A DNA stretch of 43,943 nt from JAIPFM01 sp964494325 (GCA_964494325.1 CAZBTJ010000033.1:1-43943), one strand, 5' to 3'; positions 8,322 through 18,060 are shown, counted from the first letter of the stretch. The notes: generated by a model not told the origin, from the letters alone. Numbers and translations: made by a program.

Positions 8322-8625
8322 TGTGCCAGATAAACCCACTCCAGTCAATATGGCGACGGAAATTGTCTTTGGGTTCAGTTGTTTTTAATGGCAACTTTGC
8401 CCTTTGTATTTCACCCATGTAACAGGTATATTGAAGTTTGCCGACAGGATGGGTCAACGACGGTTGTGGCATGACAGTGCGAAATTGAAATGAACGGCGG
8501 GAGTATTTTTGATATGTCAAAGAACATGGCGGTGACATTCAGTATTGTCCACAGGCGCAAGGGGCAACCTTCGAGATTACATGGTCGCTAAAATTCACTG
8601 CAGAGAAGCCGGCATCCAGTTGACT
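8322..8625. other. Gap between the methylase and the large secreted protein
   Basis: A reverse-strand frame (8230-8538) overlaps the methylase start and reads YTCYMGEIQRAKLPLK and later NFRRHIDWSGFIW. It looks protein-like in places but I recognise no family. It may be the tail of an eroded gene once upstream of the methylase. No terminator seen. Confidence 0.35.
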
Positions 8626-11600
8626 TTATTCAAATTCTATTCTGTATGCAAAATCCGATCGTTGGGTTTTAAAATGTAGGCTATTGTTCTGTTGCTCAAA
8701 GGGCAGTGTGTTGATCAGGGTGTTGGGTGAGTCCAAGATTTGGATTTGACGAACTGTGCGAGATGATCCCAAAATGGCTTTGATGTTTAATGTGGCATTA
8801 AAACTGGCCATGTTGGGTAGCGGTGTCACCATCAAAAAATCCTCAAGTATTTTCAATCGGAAAGCTCCGGGTGTTTGTACGCTGCCAAAATTGACCTTTT
8901 GTGCCTTTGGATTCCATCGTGGATTGGCCACCCCATTTGCGGGCTCTGAAACAAATCGAACCGACTTTATCTGACCGTTGTCTTCGCTGACAAACAGGGT
9001 GCCCATTTGATAACTTCCGCCTTGAGTTTCTCTGGCACTCAGTTTCAATCTGTGGCCACTGGTTGAATCCCATAAGCCGACCAGGACCGCGTATTGATCC
9101 GTTCCACGGCCCTGCGGTATCTGAACAATATGGTCTGCGTGGGTCACGATTTGTCCGGACCAGGATGAGGTCGGCTGCTGAGGTATGTGATCCGCTTGAA
9201 ACACAATGCCGTCTTTACGTGCAGCATTCTTGGCCGTGAAATGAACAAATACAGCGGTTGGCCTGGGAGTGGATTCCTGACAGGTCCATTGAATCGGCAT
9301 TCGGAAGCGATTGTTGCCAAGATAGTCAATGGTATTAACACGAGGTGTGATCTTGAGTTGATCGGTGTCTGGATAGCCTCTGCCATTAACATAAAACGTA
9401 TTTTGATTTGACGATTGTTCTACAATCACTTGATCGATTATCTCTATACTGCTTTGGATAAAGCCATTTACTGCATAGTACCCGTATTCGGGCAGCACCT
9501 TACCTTGGACTGTCCAAGGTTTGTTGCCTCGGTTGACATACACCTTGGCGCCATTTTTCCAGTTGACTATCTGCCGGTGGATATTGTTGTCTGCAAACTC
9601 AACAGAGGCAATACGATCCGTGGCGACACTCCTGATAAAATCCTGCGCTAGCCAATATTTGCGCACTGCACCTTGGCCAAATCCTTGTCGATCCATCATC
9701 AGGGCATGGCCCAGCAGGATCTCGTCGCTGATATAGTCGTTACTTTCAATGCCGTGAAACAAACGGCCGCGTCCCCCTTCGTATCGGCTGGAATAGCCCA
9801 CACCGTGCAGGCTGAAACGATCATGCAGCACCATATCAAACCAGGGTGTTCTTTCCCAGTCATCGCAGGGTACGATGGCATGGAAGTCTTTGGGGGTGTC
9901 GGAGAGCATGATATGCTGGCAGTCTGCGCCGTCGAGCCAGCCTGTTAACTGATCGTCTCCGGCTTCCGACGTGGTGACAGCGCCTGCCAGTTCGTCTTGT
10001 ATCCACCGAAACGTGTCGCCCCAGTGCTGTCGTGTCTCCAGGCTTGAATGAAATTGGCCTTTGATATCGTAAAAGTCAAACATGTTTATGGACGAGAACA
10101 CGTCAATAAAATAGTGGGTGGGTTTTAAATGCTCTTTGATGGGTTTTAGATTTCGCTGTACAAATGGCATAATATGGTCAGGCCGCCACCGATAACTCTG
10201 AGCGTCACGACCTTCATTAATCCAGGCCTTGATGGGTTGGCCGGATTGGGTAAAACAAATATGGTCGTAACTGAATTCATTGGCATCTGGGTAGAAGTCA
10301 ATATAATTGTCGTGGAGTCCCCAGGGGATGTTATGGGGATTGCAGACTTCACCCATGCGGGTCATATCATCCAGGGTGCCCAGGGCTGGATTCGGAGGAT
10401 AAATGTCTGGAAGACGATAATCATAGCCCCAGCGTTGCCATACATGCAATGTCATCAGTGAATCAGTTAAACCATAATCAATCATTTGCTGCATCCGGCG
10501 CGCATTGTCCGCATATTGGCCACCCCAGATGTCGAACACAAAACGCCCGGCCTTGTTCTTAAAACCGGGTGAAGGTTTTTTGTCATACAGTGAATGGTAT
10601 TGAAAGGCACAGTCGAACGCACCCTTGATAGAAGGGACGAAGGTCAGGGTCGCATCCATGTGTGTGTGCAAGGCGTAGTGATGTGTTTTGGGGTCAACCC
10701 AAAAACTGTCAGGCGGATTGTCACTTGCGGTTAGCAGGGAGAGACCTTCTTCAAAATCAAAACCCACATGACTGGTAGACAGTGAATGGCCGCCATAACC
10801 CAACCGGAACGCCTTTGGATTCTCAATAACGTATCCGTGGCCCCAGTAGACCCGGTTTGCTTTTTGACTGAAAGGTCCAGATGCAATGTCGGTGATTCGC
10901 TTGGGGCAGGTCACTTTGACTCGCAATCCTGATTGGTCAGGGACCAGATCGACGGTCAAGGGAAAGGTCTCGTGTCCCTGCTTTATATGGTGGATAATCC
11001 TGATGCCCTTGGATGAGGGCAATTGTCTTGAACGCACTTGTGTGACCTGAGCCGGTGAATCTTCAGATCCTATGGATTGGCCCAGAATCGAGACCTGTAA
11101 GCCGTTGAAAAGAACGGATGTTGTGTTAGTTCCAAATGCAATCACACCATCCAGAAGACCATTATGTCCCAGCACAGCAGAGGCTGTTAATCCACTGTCA
11201 AGGGCAAATCCAAATGCGCCTGAGTCTGCAGGTTCTGGAGTGACCAGACAAGTTAATGCCCGTGTTCTGAGTGTTTCTTTCTCTGTGAGGTTAAGAGGCT
11301 CACGACGTGTTCCAGCTCTGATGACCGGGTTTCCCCAATAGGAGGCGTCGCAGGTTGTGTTGTGGCTGGGACCGGGATGACTTTCCAGCAAGAGTGAAAT
11401 CTGCTGGCCTGCATACTGACTCAAATCAACCTGGTTTTGAATCCACCGTTTGCTGTCGGTCAGTTTGTCGAATACGATCTGCCCATTAACCCAGACGCGG
11501 AAACTGACCCCATCACTCGCCGGTTCATTAATCCGGTTGTTTCTTATCGCATTGGCAAAGGACAACTGGATCGGAGTGTCCAACGGCAGTTGTACCTGAT

Positions 11601-12279
11601 ATTCGGCAAAGATTGTGCCTGCCTGGCCAAACCAGGCAGGATGCATTTCAAGGCACGCTTTTGTGGTACCTCGTGTGACTTGTCGGACAGAAAAACTGGC
11701 TTTGGAGGGGGCTGCCGAGCCAGACCATCCGACGGGCATGAAGTGCTTGTCTTGGTTGAAATATTGCCAGATGATTCGCTGAGTTTTCTGCTGCGTCAGA
11801 TCAACGGCCCCTTGGGCCGGAACTTGGATGGTGCGTGCTGTCGGACGTTCCGTGTTCAAGACGGGAAGCTGCGTTTTCATGATTCTGACAGCATGGGCCG
11901 TGTTGGCCTGTCCTTCACAGGTGAAATCAGCCATGATATGAACCGGATACAAGGCAGAAAAAGCCCCCTTGGATACGGCCACTCTGAACGAGACATGTTG
12001 GGCATGCCCAGGGAGCAAATGTACTCTGCTCGTATTTTGACCCACGGCATACCATTGATCAATCAGTCCTGTCATTCGAAGTTGAATGTCTATGGCCGTG
12101 TTGCCGGAGTGGGTGACCCAAACATTCACATCATACGGATGGTCGAATGTATCAATTAATCCTGTGTCGCCGATTTCCAGTGTCAAGGGCCCTTGTTTGG
12201 TTTTGTGGCCATTAAATGCGCAAGCCAGACCAGGAAGTAGCAGAAAAAAAGTCAGCAGCATTGACTGGATGAATTTCAT
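8626..12279 (-). CDS. Very large secreted protein, probable TIM-barrel glycoside hydrolase
   Basis: The 1217-residue product starts with a clean signal peptide (about 1-21, ending GLACA). GGAGA lies eight bases before the ATG. Roughly 25-150 is a beta domain. About 160-330 looks like a carbohydrate-binding beta sandwich (VSFRVWVNGQIVFDKL, then WIQNQVDLSQYAGQQISLLLE), similar to NPCBM/CBM-like modules. About 350-570 is a beta-supersandwich-like region. About 575-900 is the catalytic core, with VWQRWGYDYRLPDIYP, WGLHDNYIDFYP, YFIDVFSS and TTSEAGDDQLTGW, which resembles the GH101/DUF5696 group of alpha-hexosaminidase-like barrels. The C-terminal ~300 residues are further beta domains. Candidate acids are the Asp in YFIDVF and the Glu in TSEAGD. 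Family assignment is tentative; a secreted carbohydrate-active enzyme is likely. No close operon partner. Confidence 0.65.
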   Translation of the reverse strand: MKFIQSMLLTFFLLLPGLACAFNGHKTKQGPLTLEIGDTGLIDTFDHPYDVNVWVTHSGNTAIDIQLRMTGLIDQWYAVGQNTSRVHLLPGHAQHVSFRVAVSKGAFSALYPVHIMADFTCEGQANTAHAVRIMKTQLPVLNTERPTARTIQVPAQGAVDLTQQKTQRIIWQYFNQDKHFMPVGWSGSAAPSKASFSVRQVTRGTTKACLEMHPAWFGQAGTIFAEYQVQLPLDTPIQLSFANAIRNNRINEPASDGVSFRVWVNGQIVFDKLTDSKRWIQNQVDLSQYAGQQISLLLESHPGPSHNTTCDASYWGNPVIRAGTRREPLNLTEKETLRTRALTCLVTPEPADSGAFGFALDSGLTASAVLGHNGLLDGVIAFGTNTTSVLFNGLQVSILGQSIGSEDSPAQVTQVRSRQLPSSKGIRIIHHIKQGHETFPLTVDLVPDQSGLRVKVTCPKRITDIASGPFSQKANRVYWGHGYVIENPKAFRLGYGGHSLSTSHVGFDFEEGLSLLTASDNPPDSFWVDPKTHHYALHTHMDATLTFVPSIKGAFDCAFQYHSLYDKKPSPGFKNKAGRFVFDIWGGQYADNARRMQQMIDYGLTDSLMTLHVWQRWGYDYRLPDIYPPNPALGTLDDMTRMGEVCNPHNIPWGLHDNYIDFYPDANEFSYDHICFTQSGQPIKAWINEGRDAQSYRWRPDHIMPFVQRNLKPIKEHLKPTHYFIDVFSSINMFDFYDIKGQFHSSLETRQHWGDTFRWIQDELAGAVTTSEAGDDQLTGWLDGADCQHIMLSDTPKDFHAIVPCDDWERTPWFDMVLHDRFSLHGVGYSSRYEGGRGRLFHGIESNDYISDEILLGHALMMDRQGFGQGAVRKYWLAQDFIRSVATDRIASVEFADNNIHRQIVNWKNGAKVYVNRGNKPWTVQGKVLPEYGYYAVNGFIQSSIEIIDQVIVEQSSNQNTFYVNGRGYPDTDQLKITPRVNTIDYLGNNRFRMPIQWTCQESTPRPTAVFVHFTAKNAARKDGIVFQADHIPQQPTSSWSGQIVTHADHIVQIPQGRGTDQYAVLVGLWDSTSGHRLKLSARETQGGSYQMGTLFVSEDNGQIKSVRFVSEPANGVANPRWNPKAQKVNFGSVQTPGAFRLKILEDFLMVTPLPNMASFNATLNIKAILGSSRTVRQIQILDSPNTLINTLPFEQQNNSLHFKTQRSDFAYRIEFE

Positions 12280-12534
12280 GGTGATATCTCCAAAACAGCT
12301 TTAATGTGTCTGAACGATACGGTAGCATCATGACTGGACATTTCAAGAAGAATCTGGTTTGCGGGTCGTGGTTGTCCTGCAAGAAAACCAGGATGGATGT
12401 TTCTTGAATCTTTCGATAAAGATGATCTGAGCCTGTGGGGACTATTCGCATGAGACCTGTGTTTATGGTCTTGGCCTCATTTGGCATCGGTCTTATACCC
12501 TATCGTTACGTGGTTGATGTCCGTCAGAAAGAGC

Positions 12535-12750
12535 ATGAACGATTCTGCCTGAATGAGGCAGCCTGTCAAGCCACGGGGTATTCGTCGCAAGAGTTGGGTG
12601 AGATGCACGTCTGGGATGTAGATGCAGAGTCGGATGAAGAAAGTTGGCCTGCATCTTTGTGGATATTACTGCAGAAAAGCAACTCGAAAAGGAAAAAGCC
12701 CAGGAAGTCCTGGTTGAGTCGGAGATGACATTGACTTTGACAAAGCCTTA
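12535..12750 (+). pseudogene. PAS-domain remnant of a sensor kinase, with deletion and frame change
   Basis: In one frame the DNA reads CLNEAACQATGYSSQEL then MHVWDVDAESDEESWP, the first half of a PAS domain. At about 12659 the homology switches to another frame and reads VDITAEKQLEKEKAQEVLVESE, the linker that follows a PAS domain in multi-PAS kinases. The roughly 60 residues expected between them (the PAS core sheet) are missing, and nothing resembling the kinase follows. It is therefore a decayed fragment, related in style to the intact PAS kinase at 32438-34771. It lies between two reverse-strand genes and abuts the stop of the HAAS-type gene. Confidence 0.7.
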
Positions 12751-14391
12751 GCGTGTGATGGGCCAGTATACCCAATCGCCGTGGGCGGCATATTTGCGGA
12801 TTTCACCTTTGTCATTGACTGCAAGCTTGCCACCGTCGTCTTTCATGTCTTCGCCTTGGCTGTAAAGGGTGAATCCGTCCTCTGTACGATGATACCCCAA
12901 GGGGCCATCACTGTAATAGTCGCGCGGAATCGAGTTGACCAGCCCTGCTTGAGGGAGTTCTTCCAGAGAGGCAGGCAGTCCCCCCTGTGTGGCTTGATAA
13001 TGTTTGATTCCAATGATCGCCAGTGTGGCTTCATTGTTCGTCTTGAGTCGCCAACCCAATTGAGCTGTACGTGCAAAGGCTGGCCCCAGCAAATCCATAT
13101 ACCAGAAATTATCTGTGGCTTCTGACTCCACAGGGCGCTCATGCAACTGCCAGGGGGATAAGCCGGATTGCGTCTCAATCTTGTTATAGAACAAATCAAT
13201 CTTGTTGGTGATCTCTCGTCTGTCCGGGTAATCAAATAAGAGCAGCCCCTTCAACGATTGAGTCGCTGATGAGGCAGCCAGCATCATACCGCTGGCCAGG
13301 ATGCGACCATTGCCCTGACCGTCATCGGTAAAACTTCGCTGGACAAAATCATTAATCAAGGCTTTTTCGAAATCCAGTGGCATGAAGGGTATGTCAGATT
13401 GGAGAATCGCATTTAATTGGCTGTAGGTTGAGGCCAATTGAGTTTCGCTGACGTCCGCGACCTCCAACACATGGAGTGTGGATCTGTGCCCGAGCGCTGT
13501 AATGGCCACGCCCACCAGTTCCTCCAGCAGCAAGCCTGTACCGGCCATGAAGCGACCGCATCGTGTCATGGCTACGCAATCAGATAAAGCCTGATCAATT
13601 TCATCCTGCTCCGTTTCCCATTGAATTTGATAGTCCATGGCAAAGGCCAGTTGACGTATTGTCCTTGCAGACTCCGAACATTGATTGCTTAGATGGGCAC
13701 TCATCGCCATGTTATCCATCAAGCCGGGGACTGCAAAAGTGCCTGACCCTGTGAGTTCAGGCATGGATTCTATGGGTGCGTAAAAGGGCCAATAATTGGG
13801 CTTGGATGCAGCCTGGCGGAAGTGATCTAGGGCAGATCGATTTTCCGTTAAATAGGTCTCTACCGTTTGTCGTTGCACATCGTTCATGTCTTGAATAAGA
13901 CGTGGCCATTTTCTTAGATTGGAGGGTGCTTTGCTTAACACGGCACAGGCCTCTGTCAACTCATGGCGCGCGTTGAGTGATTCATCGCGTTCTTGACGCA
14001 TGCTTTCATTGAGCCAGGCCACAGTGTCGATCTTGATCGTAGGCGACCCGATATACAGGCGACTGGCACATAACACAACATATAACACACACAGACCTGC
14101 CACCTGAGCTGTACGAATCAACCCCTTGACCCAGATCGGTCTACAGCGCTTCTTGGCACGTCGGATGAGCTTGGCCAGGCATTGTGTATCGCCAAATCCT
14201 TCGATTAATGATGCGGCCAGTTGTTCTTTCTCTGTTGAATTGCTACAATCGGACAGGGCATCTTCAAAATGGGCCTCCAACTCCGCCCGAACATCTTGCC
14301 GCACTTTCTTGCGATATCGCACCTTTTTTACAACACGATCAATGAAATCTTCAACTATTGCAGGAATCGAATTTGTGTCTTCACGACTCAT
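12748..14391 (-). CDS. HAAS-type membrane protein of the planctomycete style, paired with PadR
   Basis: A 547-residue protein. Residues ~20-80 (VRKKVRQDVRAELEAHFEDAL, cut short here, then LIEGFGDTQCLAKLIRRAKKR) match the HAAS-like helical domain often encoded next to PadR regulators. One transmembrane helix follows at about 92-112. The long extracytoplasmic part ends in a module common in planctomycete proteins: IGIKHYQATQGGLPASLEEL, then GYHRTEDGFTLYSQGEDMKDDGG and GDWVYWP. GGGAGA precedes the ATG. The PadR gene ends 74 bases upstream on the same strand, so the two form an operon. Known PadR-HAAS pairs suggest the regulator controls this membrane protein. The exact function is unknown. Confidence 0.75.
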   Translation of the reverse strand: MSREDTNSIPAIVEDFIDRVVKKVRYRKKVRQDVRAELEAHFEDALSDCSNSTEKEQLAASLIEGFGDTQCLAKLIRRAKKRCRPIWVKGLIRTAQVAGLCVLYVVLCASRLYIGSPTIKIDTVAWLNESMRQERDESLNARHELTEACAVLSKAPSNLRKWPRLIQDMNDVQRQTVETYLTENRSALDHFRQAASKPNYWPFYAPIESMPELTGSGTFAVPGLMDNMAMSAHLSNQCSESARTIRQLAFAMDYQIQWETEQDEIDQALSDCVAMTRCGRFMAGTGLLLEELVGVAITALGHRSTLHVLEVADVSETQLASTYSQLNAILQSDIPFMPLDFEKALINDFVQRSFTDDGQGNGRILASGMMLAASSATQSLKGLLLFDYPDRREITNKIDLFYNKIETQSGLSPWQLHERPVESEATDNFWYMDLLGPAFARTAQLGWRLKTNNEATLAIIGIKHYQATQGGLPASLEELPQAGLVNSIPRDYYSDGPLGYHRTEDGFTLYSQGEDMKDDGGKLAVNDKGEIRKYAAHGDWVYWPITR

Positions 14392-14465
14392 ATCGTTTTC
14401 TCCCTGTAGCGGGGGTCTAACCCCACGCTGATTATATTGGGGGGGCTCCGGCCCACCCTGCGGAT

Positions 14466-14810
14466 TTATCCCATGGACGTTAAAGCGCCGCCAAAGACAA
14501 CATCCAATCCCTTGACCAGATCCTTGAGTTGAGACTTCTGGCTGTCGAGTTGCGATTTGCCCTTGCTGGTGATGGTATAGTATCGTCGCTTGCGTCCCGA
14601 TTCAGCCACTTCCCAATGAGCCCCCACAAGCTTCTTGGCCTCCAGATTATACAAGAGAGGGTAAAGTGTGCCCTTACCCAGGGATAGAATGTCCTGGCTT
14701 CGCTGTTCAATGGCCTGGCACAATTCATAGCCGTACATCGGCCCTCGCGCGAGAATTTCCAGTACGACAACCGGCGCAATTCCCTTTAATAGCTGACTCT
14801 CAAATTTCAT
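14466..14810 (-). CDS. PadR-family transcriptional regulator
   Basis: A 114-residue winged-helix regulator when started at MKFESQLLKG (14810), which is preceded by AAGGGA seven bases upstream; longer upstream starts lack a site. The PadR signature is plain: LLKGIAPVVVLEILARGPMY, GYELCQAIEQRS, GKGTLYPLLYNLEAKKLV and the wing GRKRRYYTITSKGKSQL. PadR proteins usually repress their own operon and a neighbouring membrane protein gene, which here is the HAAS-type gene 74 bases downstream. A palindrome directly upstream (14849-14864) is a candidate operator. Confidence 0.92.
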   Translation of the reverse strand: MKFESQLLKGIAPVVVLEILARGPMYGYELCQAIEQRSQDILSLGKGTLYPLLYNLEAKKLVGAHWEVAESGRKRRYYTITSKGKSQLDSQKSQLKDLVKGLDVVFGGALTSMG

Positions 14811-14848
14811 GATGTTCCCTTTCATAGCAATTCTTCTTTTAGTAGTTT

Positions 14849-14872
14849 GCATAGCATACTATGCGAAGTCAA
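14849..14872 (-). promoter_or_regulatory. Candidate PadR promoter -35 with palindromic operator
   Basis: Reading the reverse strand, TTGACT (14872-14867) is a good -35. It is followed by GCATAGTATGCTATGC (14864-14849), whose six-base arms GCATAG/CTATGC are perfectly inverted. The palindrome sits in the spacer upstream of the PadR start, where an autorepressor would bind. The -10 at the expected spacing is poor (CAAACT). Confidence 0.4.
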
Positions 14873-14995
14873 GTAAAAAAACAGGCTTAATCATAATTTT
14901 TGTCAGAGCTTCTTGTGTTAATCGGAACGACCAAGACCGCAAAGGGGCGTTCATCCAGTCTGGACAAATGGCTTCTAATCCGCTATTAAAGACGT

Positions 14996-16192
14996 ATGTT
15001 TCTAATCAAATTACTGCAGCATGATAAGTTAAGAAGACTTTGTATAAGAACTTACTTGCCCTATGGGGCAGTCTGCCTGTTACTATTGTGTATGCCCTTG
15101 GGATGTCACCAGGGAGGCCATGAATTTTCTGATCAAACCATCGGTCAGATTCGACAATTGGTCCATGCGGAAATTTCAAAGGGCAGTTTTCCCGGTGCTG
15201 TGGTACTGGTTGGGCAGGAGAAAACCTTTCTTTTCCATGAGGCATTCGGTGATCAGGCCATGGAACCACAGGTCCAGCCCATGCGTCAGGATACCGTATT
15301 TGATCTGGCATCATTAACCAAGCCCCTGGCAACGGCCACTTCGCTCATGGTGTTGGTCGATCAGGCAAAGATGGACCCCAACGAGTCTGTGGCAACCTAC
15401 CTGCCGGACTTTGCCTGCGAAGGCAAAGACACCGTTCAGATTCGTCACCTGTTAACGCATACCTCAGGGTTACCAGCCTATACAAGTGCCAAAGCACTCA
15501 GGGATCAATACGGAAGTCCCTGTGCTGACGCGTTGATTAAAACGATCTGCCAGTTTAAGCCGCTTAACGAACCTGGTGAGACATTTCGTTACAGTTGTCT
15601 CGGGTATATTGTGTTGGCAAGGATTGTCGAAATCGTGAGCGGCCAAGGGATCGACGAATTCTGTCAGGAGAATATTTTCAAGCCTCTGGGCATGAGCGAT
15701 ACGACATACAGTCCACCCGCGTCATGGAAGGCTCGCATTGCCCCTACCGAGATTGTGGATGAGCAGGTGCTCTGCGGCATCGTACATGATCCTCTGGCTC
15801 AATTAATGGGTGGCGTGTCCGGCAATGCAGGGCTTTATTCAACAGCCAGTGACATCGCGATTTTATGCCAAATGCTACTCAAGGGTGGGACGCTGAACAA
15901 AAAGAGAATTTTGAGTGTGAAGGCTGTAACCCTGATGACCACGCCTCAGTTACTCGGACGTGGTTTTGGCTTTGACGTAGATTCGTCTTACGCATGGATC
16001 AAAGGCAGCGATGCCTCTGACCAGACATTTTGTCATAGTGGTTATACGGGGACGTCCATTGTCTGCGACCCTGTCACCGGACTGTATCTGATTATTCTTA
16101 CGAATCGTGTACACCCTCATGATAAGGGCACTGTAAGAGCAGTGCGCACAGGCATTGCAGATATTGTATTTCCGGGGAAAAATGACATTTAG
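14996..16192 (+). CDS. Serine hydrolase of the class C beta-lactamase/esterase family, lipoprotein
   Basis: A 398-residue protein divergent from the PadR operon. A hydrophobic segment ends at LCMPLGC (C37), a fair lipobox, so it is probably a periplasm-facing lipoprotein. The catalytic SxxK is S106-LTK in FDLASLTKPLAT. The second motif is Y199-S-C in FRYSCLGYIV, where the usual YxN has Cys in place of Asn. A late FCHSGYTGTS fits the HxG motif. Members hydrolyse esters or D-Ala peptides rather than acting as true resistance enzymes. The ATG at 14996 lacks a clear Shine-Dalgarno sequence, so the start is uncertain. The sulfatase gene follows 216 bases downstream. Confidence 0.85.
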   Translation: MFLIKLLQHDKLRRLCIRTYLPYGAVCLLLLCMPLGCHQGGHEFSDQTIGQIRQLVHAEISKGSFPGAVVLVGQEKTFLFHEAFGDQAMEPQVQPMRQDTVFDLASLTKPLATATSLMVLVDQAKMDPNESVATYLPDFACEGKDTVQIRHLLTHTSGLPAYTSAKALRDQYGSPCADALIKTICQFKPLNEPGETFRYSCLGYIVLARIVEIVSGQGIDEFCQENIFKPLGMSDTTYSPPASWKARIAPTEIVDEQVLCGIVHDPLAQLMGGVSGNAGLYSTASDIAILCQMLLKGGTLNKKRILSVKAVTLMTTPQLLGRGFGFDVDSSYAWIKGSDASDQTFCHSGYTGTSIVCDPVTGLYLIILTNRVHPHDKGTVRAVRTGIADIVFPGKNDI

Positions 16193-16408
16193 AGTGTGGC
16201 CTTCATCATGAGCACAGCAGCCACGTGTTCATTCAGATTGGCTCCGGCCACATACCTCTTGCCCTTGTCAGTCAAGAATCTTTCATTTGATCTGGGCCTG
16301 AATTCTGTGTAAAGTTGTATGAAAATTGAAGATCTCACATGAAACGGGTGCACTGTCGCACAAGAACACGAGGATTGAGCGCGGCACCAAACTTGGACGG
16401 AGAAGAAC

Positions 16409-17809
16409 ATGGTACGACACAATGTCTTGACGCTGGCTGCCTTGGGGATCGTACTCTTGGCCAAACCCTGCATCAGTCTGGCCAATGATCTTACGAGCCA
16501 GCCCAACATTATCCTTGTATTCATTGACGATATGGGCTGGGCCGACCTGTCATGTTTTGGAAATAAAGAGGCCAAAACACCCCATATTGATCGGATGGCG
16601 GCCGAAGGTTTGGCGTTTGAGCAGTTCTATGTCAATTCACCCATCTGCTCGCCATCGCGCGTGGCCATTTCAACAGGGCAGTATCCTCAGCGTTGGAGGA
16701 TTACCTCCTATCTGAACAATCGCCGAAGCAACAGAGAGCGAGGTATGGCGAACTGGCTTGATCCCAAGGCACCCATGTTGGCACGTCGTTTGAAGGAAGC
16801 TGGTTATGCCACTGGGCACTTTGGCAAGTGGCACATGGGTGGCCAGCGAGATGTGGCAGACGCGCCGCCCATCACGGCGTACGGTTTCGACAAAACCCTG
16901 ACCAACTTCGAAGGGATGGGGCCGAAACTTCTTCCCCTCACCATGAAACCCGGCTGGAAGGAGCCGGGTCGAATCTGGGCTGATGCCGAGCGTCTTGGTG
17001 AACCTGTTTTCTGGATGCAAAGATCCATGATCACGGGGGGCTTTGTTGACGCTGCCCTGACATTTGTTAACAAGGCGGAGGCTGACAAAAAGCCGTTTTA
17101 TATCAATCTCTGGCCCGACGACGTGCACAGTCCCTTTTTCCCCCCCATTACCAAGTGGGGGAAGAACAAGCGTGACTTGTATTTGGCAGTCCTTGAAGAA
17201 ATGGATGCTCAGTTGGGCCTCCTGTTTGACTATGTCAAGGAGCACAAGGCGCTGCGCGACAACACGCTGATCCTGATCTGTTCTGACAATGGCCATGAGC
17301 CTGGGGCTGGACAGGCAGGTGTGCTAAGAGGAAGCAAGGCGAATTTGTATGAGGGTGGCATTCGATCGCCATTAATCGTATGGGCCCCCAAACTGGTGAA
17401 AGCAAATGCTCAAGGTACGCGAAACGCCACGTCGCTCATGGCTGCAATCGATATTGCCCCTTCTCTACTTGAACTGACGGGTTTGGAGACACCCCCTGAT
17501 ATTGTGTATGATGGGCAATCGTTGCTAGATACATTACTTGGAAAATCAAAAAAAACGCGAAATGCACCTGTGTATTTTAGTCGCCCTCCAGACCGGAAGG
17601 ACTATGCCGGATTCAAAAACCTGCCAGATTTGGCCATCAGGGATGGGCAATGGAAGTTGCTCTGTGATTATGACAGTAGCAGGCCAGAGCTTTACCGCAT
17701 CCTGGAAGATCCCAGCGAATCGAATAATCTTGCCGACGTACATCCTGATATTGCAAATAATCTTACGAAAAAAGTGGTCGACTGGTATCAGTTAGTCTCG
17801 TCTCGGTAG
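16409..17809 (+). CDS. Type I (formylglycine-dependent) sulfatase, secreted
   Basis: A 466-residue arylsulfatase-type enzyme. It has a signal peptide (about 1-26, ending SLAN), the metal-binding pair D40-D41 in FIDDMGWADL, and the FGly signature C80-S-P-S-R in SPICSPSRVAISTGQYP. C80 is the residue converted to formylglycine. FGKWHMGG and LICSDNGHEPG supply further metal and sulfate ligands. GGAG lies about eight bases before the ATG. Such enzymes remove sulfate from marine polysaccharides, which fits the GH50 and other hydrolases here. No FGE maturase gene is in the window. The family is certain; the substrate is not. Confidence 0.93.
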   Translation: MVRHNVLTLAALGIVLLAKPCISLANDLTSQPNIILVFIDDMGWADLSCFGNKEAKTPHIDRMAAEGLAFEQFYVNSPICSPSRVAISTGQYPQRWRITSYLNNRRSNRERGMANWLDPKAPMLARRLKEAGYATGHFGKWHMGGQRDVADAPPITAYGFDKTLTNFEGMGPKLLPLTMKPGWKEPGRIWADAERLGEPVFWMQRSMITGGFVDAALTFVNKAEADKKPFYINLWPDDVHSPFFPPITKWGKNKRDLYLAVLEEMDAQLGLLFDYVKEHKALRDNTLILICSDNGHEPGAGQAGVLRGSKANLYEGGIRSPLIVWAPKLVKANAQGTRNATSLMAAIDIAPSLLELTGLETPPDIVYDGQSLLDTLLGKSKKTRNAPVYFSRPPDRKDYAGFKNLPDLAIRDGQWKLLCDYDSSRPELYRILEDPSESNNLADVHPDIANNLTKKVVDWYQLVSSR

Positions 17810-17913
17810 TGCTTCATGCGTTTTTTGTTTATATTTGTTGTGGCCTGACTTCGAGTAATTATCGTTATGTTCTTCTTCTAGTGTGGCACCATAAGATATA
17901 GAAAGGATTCACA

Positions 17914-18060
17914 ATGGACCGCAACGCAAAACTAAGGATGGAACCACTGTCGAGCAGGGCCACCAGGGCCTTGGAAGCGGTGCGGTCGTTATACCCAGCA
18001 GCGTTTTATCATTTGTCCTTTAATTCCTATGGTTTTCAATGCGTTTTCTGTTGTATGTGA
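17914..18060 (+). CDS. Possible 48-residue ORF of unknown function
   Basis: ATG at 17914 follows AAAGGATTCACA, an acceptable ribosome-binding site. The product is MDRNAKLRMEPLSSRATRAL and further residues ending QCVFCCM. It has a basic, probably helical first half and a Cys-rich end, with no family recognised. It lies alone ahead of a strong terminator-like hairpin (18144-18177), which suggests the stretch is transcribed. It could equally be an eroded gene start. Confidence 0.3.
   Translation: MDRNAKLRMEPLSSRATRALEAVRSLYPAAFYHLSFNSYGFQCVFCCM

Noticed and set aside
8230..8538. Reverse-strand 102-codon frame overlapping the methylase start
   Set aside because: Partly protein-like but in conflict with the clear D12 methylase; kept only as a note in the gap entry.
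11437..12159. 240-codon forward frame inside the large secreted hydrolase gene
   Set aside because: Antisense shadow; the reverse strand has a full-length gene with signal peptide and domain motifs.
14996..16192. True antibiotic-resistance beta-lactamase
   Set aside because: Only the general SxxK/Y fold of the esterase/D-Ala-peptidase family is visible and the second motif is Y-S-C, so resistance cannot be claimed.
16189..16575. 128-codon reverse frame between the serine hydrolase and the sulfatase
   Set aside because: Overlaps the sulfatase start and signal peptide; looks like chance coding.
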